Shown here piece by piece: positions 25,267 through 35,764 of a stretch of 64,000 bases of DNA. A program made the translations under genes and the position numbers. The DNA is from Adineta vaga (Eukaryota; Rotifera). The notes beneath the pieces were generated by a model that saw nothing but the letters and a program-made list of their open reading frames with translations, ran no database searches and was not told where the DNA came from. Positions within the stretch are counted from its first letter, which is position 1; every line of letters begins with the position of its first letter. The stretch is from positions 10,912,001 through 10,976,000 of the forward strand of contig CP075495.1 in the NCBI GenBank assembly GCA_021613535.1. Direction: 5' to 3'.

Positions 25267-26346
25267 ATGGCTTTATCAACGCCCGAATTCAATATGTGTT
25301 CAGCACCTGATTGTAAACGTAATGCAAGTGCTTTATGTTTACATTGTGATCAACATGTTTGTACAAAACATTATTTGGAACATGTCAAAATAACTAATGA
25401 TGAACTTCTACCATTAGCTGATCAATTGAATACGATTATCAATTCTCTTCAAGAACTCAGTATCGATAAAGTATCTCAATCAGCTATTGAACAACTTGAA
25501 CAATGGCGTAAAAATAGTCATCAACGTATTGATGAACTTTTTGAAGAAAAAAAACAATTTGTTCATAGAATTGTTGAATCAAAATTGGAAGAAGAACGAT
25601 TGTTTTCTAAACAACTCAATAATGTAATTCAACAACATATTGATCAAGCTGATGCTTCACATCAACAAGTTGAAAAGTTTAAAAAAGATATTTCTATTCT
25701 TATTACTCGTTGTTCAAATTTACTCAGACCTGACTTTTGTCATATGGAAATTAAACCGATCGAGTTATGTCATCATTCATTATCAGTTAAAGTACGAAAA
25801 TCAAACTATTTTAATGGCGGAGGATCACTTCTTCGTTTTGAACATCAAGTTCTATTGAACGAATGGATCGGTCATAGAGAACAAAAATGGCGACTAGTTT
25901 ACAAAGCAAAACGTGATGGATTTAATACCGATGATTTTCATCGTTGTGCAGATAATCAAGGTCCAACAGTAACTGTCATTCAATCAAAAGAAAACGGATA
26001 TCTATTCGGTGGATATACATCTGAACCATGGACATCATCGGTACAATATGTTGAAGATAAAGAGAATCCATTTCTGTTTACTCTTATTAATCCGCATAAT
26101 ATTTCACCTACACGATATTTAATTCGAACAGATTATACACAATATGCAATTGTTCATGGAGATATGTATGGTCCAACGTTTGGTGGAGGTTTCGATCTTC
26201 ATATATGCAATGATAGTGCAACTGAAACTGGAAGTTATTTTAAATTTCCTATATCTTATGAGGACACGACTAATAAAGGTCCATTGACTTTTACTGGTAG
26301 TGATCAATTTCAAACGTCTGATATCGAAATATATCGATTTGCATAA
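25267..26346 (+). CDS. B-box-like zinc finger, coiled coil and TLDc domain protein (copy 1)
   Basis: An intronless 359-residue frame. Residues ~11-40 hold a B-box-like metal site (CSAPDCKRNASALCLHCDQ then CTKHYLEH). Residues ~55-170 are a coiled coil (QLEQWRKNSHQRIDELFEEKK). Residues ~185-359 match a TLDc domain: KWRLVYKAKRDGF, FHRCADNQGPTVTVIQ, GYLFGGYTSEPW, PFLFTLINPH, FGGGFDLHI and the closing FTGSDQFQTSDIEIYRFA. TLDc domains occur in OXR1-type oxidative-stress proteins and bind the V-ATPase. The TRIM-like front end plus TLDc is not a standard vertebrate architecture. Copy 2 follows 136 bp downstream on the same strand. A TTTTCTAG acceptor ends ~20 bp before the ATG. Confidence 0.9.
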   Translation: MALSTPEFNMCSAPDCKRNASALCLHCDQHVCTKHYLEHVKITNDELLPLADQLNTIINSLQELSIDKVSQSAIEQLEQWRKNSHQRIDELFEEKKQFVHRIVESKLEEERLFSKQLNNVIQQHIDQADASHQQVEKFKKDISILITRCSNLLRPDFCHMEIKPIELCHHSLSVKVRKSNYFNGGGSLLRFEHQVLLNEWIGHREQKWRLVYKAKRDGFNTDDFHRCADNQGPTVTVIQSKENGYLFGGYTSEPWTSSVQYVEDKENPFLFTLINPHNISPTRYLIRTDYTQYAIVHGDMYGPTFGGGFDLHICNDSATETGSYFKFPISYEDTTNKGPLTFTGSDQFQTSDIEIYRFA

Positions 26347-26482
26347 TCAAACTAAATCTCAGGAAAACTATTTTGATATTTTTATATATTTATTTTTTTG
26401 CTTTCTATAAATATTCGTTCTTCTTTTTTTTGCTTTTTGAATGATAATTTGAATCACTTTCAGATTGATTCCATCTTACTAT

Positions 26483-27526
26483 ATGGCTTCTTCGAAATGT
26501 TCCGTTGATAATTGTAAACGTAATTCTGATACTTTCTGTGATCATTGTCAAGAACAAGTTTGTACGAAACATTTCATTGAACACGTTAAATTAGCAAATG
26601 TTGAGTTAACATTTCTTTCTGATGAATTGAATGAACTTGTAAATTCTATTCGACAAGATGATTTGAATAGAAATGCCTTGGAACAGATCGAACAATGGCG
26701 AGAAGAAAGTCATCGACGTATTGAGGAATTATACGACGAAAAGAGACAAGAAATAAAAATACAAATTAATGAAAAATTTCTGCAACAAATGAAAGTACTT
26801 CGTGATTTTGGTGCTAAGATAAAAGAATTGATTAATGAAGGTGATGCATCATTTAAAGAAATTCAAGATATTAAAAATAGTCTCAAAGATTATCGTAAAC
26901 AATGTGAACAATTAACTATAGATACTTCATTTCAATTGAATACAAAAGCAATTCATATAGAAATTGTTCGATTCAATCGAGATTTTTTTCGTGGCAATGG
27001 AACTCTGTTATCAATCGAACATCAAATGAAACTGAACGAATTCTATGATAAAAAAGAACAAATATGGACATTAATTTATAAGGCGACACGAGACGGCTTT
27101 TCACACCTTGATTTTCATCGATGTTGCGATAATCAAGGTCCAACTATAACTGTTATTCAAACGATTGATAACGGTTATCTATTTGGTGGATATACATCTG
27201 TTTCATGGCATTCAACACAAAGCTACGCGAACGATCTAAATTGTCCTTTTCTATTTACATTAATCAATCCACATGGTATACCTCCAACGAAATATCCGAT
27301 TAAACTTCCGGCATATTCTACATATAATAATATCAGATATTGTGCAACATTTGGTGGTGGCCATGATATATACGTCAGTAGTAATAGTAATGAACAGAAA
27401 CAAAGTAGTATTTACTTTCCTCATACTTATACTGATACAACAAATCGAGGTTCACTCACTTTTACTGGTGGAAAAAAATTTCAAACAAAAGATATCGAAG
27501 TCTATCGATTAGCAGCACAACCATAA
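26483..27526 (+). CDS. B-box-like zinc finger, coiled coil and TLDc domain protein (copy 2)
   Basis: 347 residues from the ATG at 26483, with no intron. It aligns end to end with the preceding gene: CSVDNCKRNSDTFCDHCQE and CTKHFIEHVK, coiled coil with QIEQWREESHRRIEELYDEK, then TLDc with IWTLIYKATRDGF, DFHRCCDNQGPTITVIQ, GYLFGGYTSVSW, FLFTLINPHG and FQTKDIEVYRLA. All putative zinc ligands are kept. The frame is open upstream, but only without an ATG. A TTTCAG acceptor lies 18 bp before the start and 118 bp after the stop of copy 1, so the pair could be one trans-spliced transcript or simply a tandem duplication. The copies differ mostly in the coiled coil. Confidence 0.9.
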   Translation: MASSKCSVDNCKRNSDTFCDHCQEQVCTKHFIEHVKLANVELTFLSDELNELVNSIRQDDLNRNALEQIEQWREESHRRIEELYDEKRQEIKIQINEKFLQQMKVLRDFGAKIKELINEGDASFKEIQDIKNSLKDYRKQCEQLTIDTSFQLNTKAIHIEIVRFNRDFFRGNGTLLSIEHQMKLNEFYDKKEQIWTLIYKATRDGFSHLDFHRCCDNQGPTITVIQTIDNGYLFGGYTSVSWHSTQSYANDLNCPFLFTLINPHGIPPTKYPIKLPAYSTYNNIRYCATFGGGHDIYVSSNSNEQKQSSIYFPHTYTDTTNRGSLTFTGGKKFQTKDIEVYRLAAQP

Positions 27527-27793
27527 AGACACTTTCAATTATTTTTTATTTATTTTCTTTTTGCATATTAACGTTTAAATCATTCATGATGAAAAAGATC
27601 TTATACTCATATTTAAGACAACAATTTAGTTCGATGTACATCAAATAAAAATAAAGTAAAAACTCTCGAATAAATAACACAACCTTGTTTCATGTTTAAA
27701 CTGATTGTTTAGTCGCATAACACAGACAAAATGGAGATCAAATTAAATTCAATAACTGGCACACTTGAAATCAACAATGATTATTTTTTAATC

Positions 27794-29492
27794 TTATTCA
27801 AATGCTGGAAATCGAGCATGAATAGGATTAAGTACATCAGTCAAGAAATAAATTGTACCAGCAAGACCTTAAAAAAGATTGATTTAAAGATGCTACCTAT
27901 CATTCATGATAAATAAGTACAAACCTTCAAATAATGAATAAGGATGATCAGGTGTTCGTGATAATTCGTGTTTACCATAATCCATACAATGTTCAGCAAA
28001 CTATACAAAATCAGTTTAACATGGATAAATTTCGTTTAGATAAAAACAAGACTAACTTTAATAGCACGATGTAACCATTTACTATCCTTTGTTGTACGAT
28101 ACAAATCAAGAAAGACATATCCATTACCAGCTGTACCATGACAAAGACTATAACTTTTTCTTAACAATCCTCTTTCCCATACAATTTCACCAGCTGACGT
28201 AGCAAGATCTAAATAGGTTTGATTTTTTGTTACCTAAAATAAATGTTTAGTACATCTTCATATCGTTTCGAAATGAATTCGTGTGCCTACTTCATAGGCA
28301 CGAACAAATAGATAGATAAAACCAGGTGCACCATGACACCATTGTACAAGTTTATCTGCTTGACTACCACTCGATGATAGATAATTACCGCTAGGTAATC
28401 GTTTTGTTTTAAGAAATTCAACAGTTGGTATCAGATGTGAATCAACATATGATCGAAGACAGGAAAACGAATCATGATGTGTTACCTACAAAAGTATTTG
28501 ATTGATTTATTTTCCTATTGAAAAATCTCTTTCAAACCTTGAGTAATAAGTAAATAATCCCCGATACACCATGTGCTGCTCCTAAATATTCACTTTCATG
28601 CCATTGATACATGAGTGGTGATTTTGAACCAGATTCTTTCGCATATTTTTCACCGGACTTAATGATCGACTCAAATACCTAAAGGTACAAAATCAATCCT
28701 TTTCAAAATGAAAAAATAATCATTTCATCATTACATCAATCACTAATTGTTTATCAATTACATCACTTCCAATTTCTTTCCGAATAAACATTAATGCATA
28801 AAGATAACCAGCACGTCCATAAAGGTATTCATCTGGCTTTGAATTACTTAATGCATCATCTTTTATTGAGACAATTCTGACAAAATAAAACAAATAAAAA
28901 TATGAAAGACATATGTTAACATCAATTTTCTTACTTATCAATACATTTCTTTACCATTTTTTCATCGCCTAAATCATTATAAATCACTGCTGCAATAGCC
29001 AACGGTCCAGGATCACCGGCCAAAAATGAAACTCTTTTACCTACGTCGAACAGAACTATAGAATTCATAAAAAAAAGATTGAATTCCTACCATGCAGTTG
29101 TTCTAATGATGAATCGATCAATGATTTTGCTTTCCATTTATAAACATCTTTTTGTGTCGGAAATAATATTGTAAGACGTAAATAAAGTAATGCAATACCT
29201 GTGATATCGAACAGTAAACTATTACTAATAACTATGAGATTGTGCTACCTGCACTTCCAGTATAAACTGATGCATCAGTTCGATCAGTTTGATTCACATG
29301 TCTTTCAAGTTTATTTGTTTGTTGTTCAATCCAATGAATAATCTTAGATTCAATTTCTGGTATTAACTAGAAGATGAAGAAACAGTAATACAATTGAATA
29401 TGAATAAAGACAAAACAAACTTGATTATTGGAAATAAGATAATGTTCACCTCGATAATCCAAATACTGATTTGGAAAGTAACGATCAGTCAT
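27794..29492 (-). CDS. LanC-like protein (LANCL)
   Basis: Ten exons (29492-29421, 29366-29249, 29198-29091, 29040-28935, 28876-28735, 28678-28538, 28485-28291, 28233-28057, 28000-27925, 27867-27794) give 402 residues, the usual LANCL1/2 length. Landmarks are DASVYTGSAGIALLYL, FLAGDPGPLAI, YLYGRAGYLYAL, YLGAAHGVSGIIY, LVQWCHGAPGFIYL, SYSLCHGTAGNGYVF and HPYSLFEGLAGTIYFL, ending FPAFE. The zinc-binding Cys of WCHG and the Cys-His pair of LCHG are present. LANCL proteins add glutathione to dehydro-amino acids in damaged proteins. The gene starts 138 bp after the stop of JmjC-A on the same strand, with a TTTTTTAG acceptor ~15 bp before its ATG. The subgroup (1, 2 or 3) is not decided. Confidence 0.94.
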
Positions 29493-29630
29493 GATCAATA
29501 TATTTCTAAAAAATAATCCTAAATGAGATTCTTTCTCGAAAGACAAAAACTATCACTGTGTTTAATGTTTACTAAACGAAATAACAAGTTTATCACAATA
29601 CATCAATAAAATATTTCATAGTTTGTTGAA

Positions 29631-31329
29631 TTATAAATCAGTTTTATCATGCTGAGAATCGATGGAATCTTCATCTTCTGTTGATTGTTGCTCATCATTA
29701 TTTTGAACAGATTTTGGAGTCGTTGTTTTTTGTTTTTTATTTATAATTTTAACCATTTCATAGAGAATATCAGTAATATGATGTTGATGCTTAAAAATGG
29801 AAAAACATTGGTGAATGTTGTTGTAAGCAAAAAGAAATTTTTTACCACGCCATTTATTTGTTCAACTTCTGTTTTTGTTACTTGTCCATTACCATCGACA
29901 TCAATAATACCATAGAACTACGAAAAACAAAACAAATCAAGATAGTTTTATAAGATCATATCCAACCTCTTCAAAAATAGCTGATGTTTCTGGATCGGAT
30001 GCCAAATCATAGGATAGATGCTAAAAAACATACAATCATTCACTAATCAACATAAATAATATTATACTTTAGAAAATGTTTCTTCCCATTTATTATAACC
30101 TTCAGAATTTGTATTAACAAGACTCATTATTACATCTCTAAAAGAACGAAGTGTAATTTTTAATCATTAAATGATAATCGAAATTTTTTACTTGAAACTT
30201 TGCGGTTGTCGATCAGCAGACCAATCAATTTGATCCAATGTAAATGTTGCATCATAATCGGAACATTGTTTCAATTCATTGGCATCGATTTTCAATGCAT
30301 GTTGATGTTTAATATTATAAATAACCGAGATTGTATGTTCCATTGAACGTTCTTGAAAGACCCAAGAATTTGGAATAAATAAACAATCACCAGATGTTAA
30401 ATTGGCTAAATGATATTCAACATTGTTAAATGCAGGAAAAAGATCAAAATCAACTCTAAAATGTTAGTTAATTTTGACAGAATTCATTTAATGAAAATAA
30501 CTATATTACCGATCTGGATTCACAGGTGGTCCATGTTGTTGCATCTTTTCTGGTATAACAATCTGAAGAATAAACTTATATCGAAAAGAACAAGAAAATC
30601 TTTTCTTTATTTACTTTACGAATATCAGGATATTTGATTGTATTAATTAATATCATACGTTTATTTCCACGAAGAATACAATGAAAATGATCATAATCTT
30701 GATTGAATAATAATGGTGATGCATTGATAGCATTGATAACTAGAATCTATATCGATTTCCTTTCTTCAACAAAATTCTAATGAGATAAAAGAAAATACAT
30801 ACTGCAGATGAAAATATTTCTAAAGCAGCTTCACATTGTAAAGGTTTAGGAACCACAAGATATTTTCTAGAAGAAACAAACATGAATTTATAATTGAATG
30901 AAAAAGTATTCTATTCGACAGTTACTGTAAAACTTGTGGTATATTATCAGCAAATATTAATGGCTCTTTTTTATATTGTTGAAGAAAATCTTCGAATGTC
31001 ATTGGAATTCGTTGTCGTTGTCGTGATTTAAATGATTCAACTTGAATATTCGTATCTGCTAATCCATAAACTTGATCGAGAAGTTGTTTATCTGTTTGCC
31101 AAACAGAAAAATGTTTATCATTATTCAAAACTTGACGAGAAAGACTTGGTTCTGATTTCGGTATGTAATAGGTAAACAATTTTGATATTGTTGGATATTC
31201 TTCATGAAGTTCTTTGATATGTATTAAATTTCCAACAGAACCTAATGGTTTTAAATGACCAGGATTTTGATTTGCACTGAAAATAAGATTGATATTTGAA
31301 ATGACCAGAATAAAAATTAGAGAATTCAT
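29631..31329 (-). CDS. Secreted/ER JmjC (cupin-8) protein with EF-hand, copy A, active site lost
   Basis: Nine exons (31329-30926, 30866-30803, 30746-30615, 30562-30510, 30455-30192, 30137-30068, 30020-29967, 29917-29846, 29789-29631) give about 423 residues. A signal peptide (residues 1-~18) is followed by a JmjC fold: GHLKPLGSVG, SVWQ, ILRGNKRMILI and SGDCLFIPNSWVF. An EF-hand loop DVDGNGQVTKTE and an acidic tail ending KTDL follow. JmjC enzymes hydroxylate using an HxD...H iron site. Here the HxD position reads FNQ and the distal His (WxH) reads WVF, so all three ligands are gone. Copy B next door keeps HTD and WIH. Copy A is therefore a likely pseudoenzyme; its reading frame is intact throughout. 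A TTTTTTAG acceptor abuts its ATG, 58 bp after the stop of copy B. Confidence 0.9.
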
Positions 31330-31337
31330 CTAAAAAA
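31330..31337 (-). other. Splice acceptor abutting JmjC-A start codon (candidate trans-splice site)
   Basis: TTTTTTAG on the minus strand is joined directly to the ATG at 31329, within a 58-bp space that follows the stop codon of copy B. A 58-bp gap is the size of one local intron, so a cis intron read-through is also conceivable. Confidence 0.45.
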
Positions 31338-31387
31338 CATTAGAAAAATGATTCATAGCACGCAGAAAAAGAAATATTTCATTCAAT

Positions 31388-33111
31388 TTATAAATCGTCA
31401 TGTTCAATCGTATTATCATCTTCAGTTTCATCACTGGATAATGATTCGTCAGTAGATTGATTTTCTTCATCTGATTTACCTTCGACAATATCCATAATAT
31501 CTTGTAGAATATCATAGATATCCATGATTTTCTACAATTGATCATATTAACACGAAAAATCTTTGAATAAATCTTTTATCCTTACCGTACTATTACCAAT
31601 AGCTAATTCTACTTCTTTCAGTGTGGCAAAACCATTGTTATTTGTATCAACTGTATTGAATAACTAAACTTTTACGATAAAAATATTATTTTGAAAAACA
31701 AATGTCTTACTTCAGCAAAAAGGTTAATTGTTCGAATATTTGAATGAAGATTAAAATTTAATTCCTAAACGAGAAAAAAATGAAGAAGAAAAACAAAAAA
31801 CATTTCGATGTATTACTTTTGAAAATTCTTTTGTCCATTCTTTAAAACTAATTGCATCACCATCAATAAGATCAAGCATAAAATTTTGTAAACGATCAAT
31901 ATCAGATAAATCTTTTGGCCATTTGATTGTTTCGAGTGTTATAAATTTTGATTTCTTTTGTAAAATACAAGTTTTGTCATTCACAATCGCATTCTTGACT
32001 CGCATTTGATTTAACCAATAATTAACAGCAATATTACGATTTGTTGAACGTACTTGATGAATCCATAGAGAAGGAAGATAGAGACAATCACCTTTACTTA
32101 AATTAATTTGATAATAGTGAATATCATGATCAAGTGAAGGATAATGTTCATAATCAACACTAAATAGAGAAAACAAATAGATAAAGTTATTGATTGAATG
32201 AAGTAATTTTACCGATCAACATCAATCGATGAAAATGAACCAGTGGGATTATCAATAATCTATATAGAGAATTTTAAAGAATATTTTTTCTATATAAAAT
32301 ACGATTGACGACAAACCTCTGCTGCCACTTCTTTGTGTATATGAGGATCAATAAGAATAAATTGTTTTTCACCTTGTAACACACAGTTAATATTATCATA
32401 ATCATCGGTATGTACAACTGATGATGTATTGCCTGAACTAGAAAATATTCAATACAAAAATTTATTTTCCTAGTTTTTCATTTGAGAAAAACTTACCTGT
32501 ACCAAAACATCTACAAATAGAACAGAAATCATTTTTTATAAAAGAAAAATAACATATAGAATTATTAATAAACTTACAGCAACTTGAAATGTATCGAATG
32601 CTGGTTTACATTGTAAGCATTTTGGTAGGACAAAATAAGATCTAAGAAAAACACAAGGAGTCTATGATTCATATTGAAAAATATTGAAATTGTACCTTAA
32701 TAAATTGGGAACTTCATCCACAAGATAAAGTTCTTCGTGTTGATATCGTTTTAAGAATTCTGTCATTGTCATACTAAGAATATTCTGTTTTCGACTTTCT
32801 TTTTTACGTGTTTCAGTATGAATAATATCTTTGTTCTTAGCAAAAATCTTCTTGATATTTTCATCTGAATTCCATAATGATAAATGTCGTTCATGATTTA
32901 ATACATGACGGAAAACTACAGGACGAGATTGAGAAACATATTTATCGAAAAATTCGATTGGCTCAGGAAATTCATTTGTTATTTGATCAATTTTTTCAAA
33001 AGGACCAGATGAACCAAATGGTTTCAAATGACCTGAATGGTCTGTTGACAATGATAATTGTATGAAACACTTGAGAAAATAGAAGTAAATCAATTGTCGT
33101 TGATAACACAT
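31388..33111 (-). CDS. Secreted/ER JmjC (cupin-8) protein with EF-hand, copy B, iron triad intact
   Basis: Nine exons (33111-32696, 32641-32578, 32510-32497, 32437-32317, 32259-32213, 32159-31817, 31764-31711, 31663-31586, 31531-31388) give about 426 residues. A signal-like N-terminus leads to GHLKPFGSSG, then VVHTDDYDNINCVLQGEKQF with the HxD iron ligands and SKGDCLYLPSLWIHQV with the distal His. An EF-hand loop DTNNNGFATLKE follows, then an acidic tail ending HDDL. It should be an Fe(II)/2-oxoglutarate oxygenase in the secretory pathway; substrate unknown. The third exon is only 14 bp. It is supported because the resulting protein aligns without gaps to copy A, where the same stretch is within one continuous exon. 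The copies share most other intron positions. Confidence 0.9.
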
Positions 33112-34621
33112 TTGAAGAAATTAAAACATCTGACAATAGATAGAAGTCAATAAAATTCGTAATTTGTTCCTCTCGCCTTTTATTCTGCTCGATGAATAAA
33201 ATATCAAATAATACTATATATGCTAATATGTATATGTCATATGCTGCGGTATCGGTATTATGTTGTTGCTGTAGGATGTCCATTGAGAAATTAATCTGAT
33301 TATACTATTGGATGTCGCTAGTATTCGTAATGATATTATTTTTCTTTAGAAAAAGAAATAAAGGTCGATCAGGACAGTTTCTTTATGGAAAAAATACAAA
33401 AACAATCTGTTATTTGAATATGATACAGTACTCTGAGTGATTCTTCAATCGAGTTATCAATTCTAAAATATTCTTAGGTAAATTACTCAATAAAGAAAAT
33501 ACATGATTTTCCACCCTTAATATTCATATACCTAAACATAGGATATAATTTGTACATTGTCAATGATTTCCCTGAAAGTAACCGACTACAAAGTCATCTA
33601 ATGATCATATACTGAGTATTCGATTTGAACAATTATCAGCGTGTCATCATGATCAAAGGTTACAATATTTAAGATAACCATCGACCCTAACTATTTGTAC
33701 TTGACGTATAGACATGAAAAAACTTGTACGTAGAGGAAAGATTTTTTTATATTAAAGCCCTGAAATAGCGACTATACGTTTTTTCCATAATTATTTTTGA
33801 CCCAATAGTGCGACTCATAGAGGCTTGTAGAGAAAGAACGTATGTATCTGAACATAAAATATTTTAATCCATATATTCATCATGCAACTTGTTTTATACA
33901 TTTCTTTCTGTTCAAACGACGCGCAAAACTATTTCAAAGTCATGGCCCCCAAAAAAAATTAAAGTTTCCATGTACTCTAATTACAAATCCTTATGAAGAT
34001 ATGTTTAACATTATCATCAATTATATGCAAATCATTTTCTTCTAGCAAATTTAACGTTCATTCATGTTAAGCAGCATCTTTCTTCTCACTTATTAGTTAA
34101 TAGTCAAGTTTTATCAAACTAGATCTTTCTTTCAAAAACTAATCCATTAATAGATACATTTTTAGAAAGACAAGTGATAACTGAACAATTTATGGATAGT
34201 GTACTATAATCATTAGTTGTATGTTGATGTAATCAGAGTTGTTTATATAGATTTCAACAAGCTTTTCTAGTTTTTGGTATGAATATTTCATTATCAGATG
34301 TTACATTAACTATCCAAGATAACTATAAGATTCACAGTAAAATTTCATTCAAGAGGAAAAGTTTTGTGAATCCATTAATATACATACATATACTATCTAA
34401 TTCTGTTGTGCTATGTTAGAGAATGAATTAACTCTTGTAGTCGCCTTTCGTTAATTCTTAATTTTATTATACAGAAATTTATTGCATTATAAACAAGAAA
34501 AACATTAATGATATGAATCCGTGACAAATTCAAACTTATTAGATTCGATTTCAATCGATTAAATCCAGTCAAAATCGAGTACAATTTTTCTTCATCAAGA
34601 AAAAACTTATGAGACATTGTT
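33112..34621. other. Intergenic region with a decayed coding relic
   Basis: 1.5 kb between JmjC-B and the IPMPPP gene, both on the minus strand. The JmjC-B upstream region occupies 33112-33350. A stop-interrupted plus-strand frame at about 34050-34365 is listed separately. No other exon is supported. Confidence 0.45.
34050..34365 (+). pseudogene. Possible relic of a coding exon with three in-frame stops
   Basis: One plus-strand frame reads as plausible protein over about 100 codons (for example NPLIDTFLERQVITEQFMDSVL and FQQAFLVFGMNISLSDVTL), interrupted by only three stop codons and no frame change. I do not recognise the family. It could also be chance in AT-rich DNA. Confidence 0.25.
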
Positions 34622-35764
34622 TTATTCAAACATAACTTGATGTTTTCCATATCTTTTAATTGTACGAAGAGGTACAGATGATGGTGTTGAAACAGGAGGT
34701 GGCATAGGAATATTTGATGATTTATTGAGCGGTGGCGGCATTGGTATATGATTTGATGTAGAATCCATTCGTGATTTAGGAATAGGTGGTGGCATAGGTA
34801 TCTGTGATGTTTCGTGCATATAAGGTGGCATTGGTATTTCAGGTGATCTAGAAAGAGGTGATAGGTCTAGTGATTCTGATAACGATGGTGAATGACAATC
34901 TTTTGAACTATGAGAATTTTCGGATACAGGAGGTGGCATAGGTATGTGAGATGATTTTGGTGTATGAGGTGTATCAGGAATAGGTGGTGGCATGGGTATA
35001 TGTGATTGTGAAGTCGATGATGGACCAGGAGAATGAAATGTTTGATTAGTTGGTGGAGATTCAACAGTAGGAACCGTTGGTGCTTGTTTATGTCTCATTG
35101 TTGGTATAGGTTTTGTTGGAGACGGACGTGTATGAGTAGGTGCTTTATTGAAATGTCGAACGTCATCAGTAATACGAGTTTTTGAAACAGAAGCTGTTAC
35201 ATTTTCTGGTGGAACATTTAATATTGGATCAACATAAATAATTCGACATGTGTCAATATTAGTTGGTTGTGTTTCGATTCGAATTGTTGCTACACGAAGT
35301 TTATCTAAATCAATTGCTATTTGATCAACTAATTTACGTAAACGATTCATTTGTTCCGATGTTGGTCCACCAACATTAACTAATTCAGTAATTTTTAATC
35401 GAATTTGAGTGATTTCTTGTTGTTTTTCTACTTTAATTTGACTTAAAATTGCATCTAAATGAACAATTTTAGCATTTAATTCCACTTGTTTTTGTTTATA
35501 TATTTTATTAATCAGATTTATGTTTTCATCACGCCATTGTTGTAATTGTGTACCAAGAGTACCTCGCATTGGAGTTATCAAAATTGTTGTCATACTATCT
35601 GCAACAGTATTCATTCGATCAATGAGTGAATTAACCTCATTCGTTATCGTCGTATTATGTTGAACAAAAGGTGATTGATAGGCTTCTTGTTGGCAGAAAT
35701 AACATGAACTGGTTGCTTGGTTTTTACATGAAGGATATTGACACATATGAGCTGCGTTAATCAT
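34622..35764 (-). CDS. B-box-like/coiled-coil protein with IPMPPP repeats
   Basis: An intronless 380-residue frame. The first ~35 residues correspond to the zinc finger of the TLDc pair, but only part of the ligands remain (CQYPSCKNQATSSCYFCQQ, then AYQSPFVQH where the others have CTKH). A coiled coil follows (LQQWRDENINLINKIYKQK, then a long E/K/Q helix to ~residue 165). The C-terminal 200 residues have no TLDc domain; instead there are about seven spaced IPMPPP/IPMPPY motifs in a Pro/Ser/His-rich chain, typical of unstructured regions that bind SH3, WW or EVH1-type domains. This is a domain-swapped member of the same family. Its partners are unknown. Confidence 0.85.
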   Translation of the reverse strand: MINAAHMCQYPSCKNQATSSCYFCQQEAYQSPFVQHNTTITNEVNSLIDRMNTVADSMTTILITPMRGTLGTQLQQWRDENINLINKIYKQKQVELNAKIVHLDAILSQIKVEKQQEITQIRLKITELVNVGGPTSEQMNRLRKLVDQIAIDLDKLRVATIRIETQPTNIDTCRIIYVDPILNVPPENVTASVSKTRITDDVRHFNKAPTHTRPSPTKPIPTMRHKQAPTVPTVESPPTNQTFHSPGPSSTSQSHIPMPPPIPDTPHTPKSSHIPMPPPVSENSHSSKDCHSPSLSESLDLSPLSRSPEIPMPPYMHETSQIPMPPPIPKSRMDSTSNHIPMPPPLNKSSNIPMPPPVSTPSSVPLRTIKRYGKHQVMFE

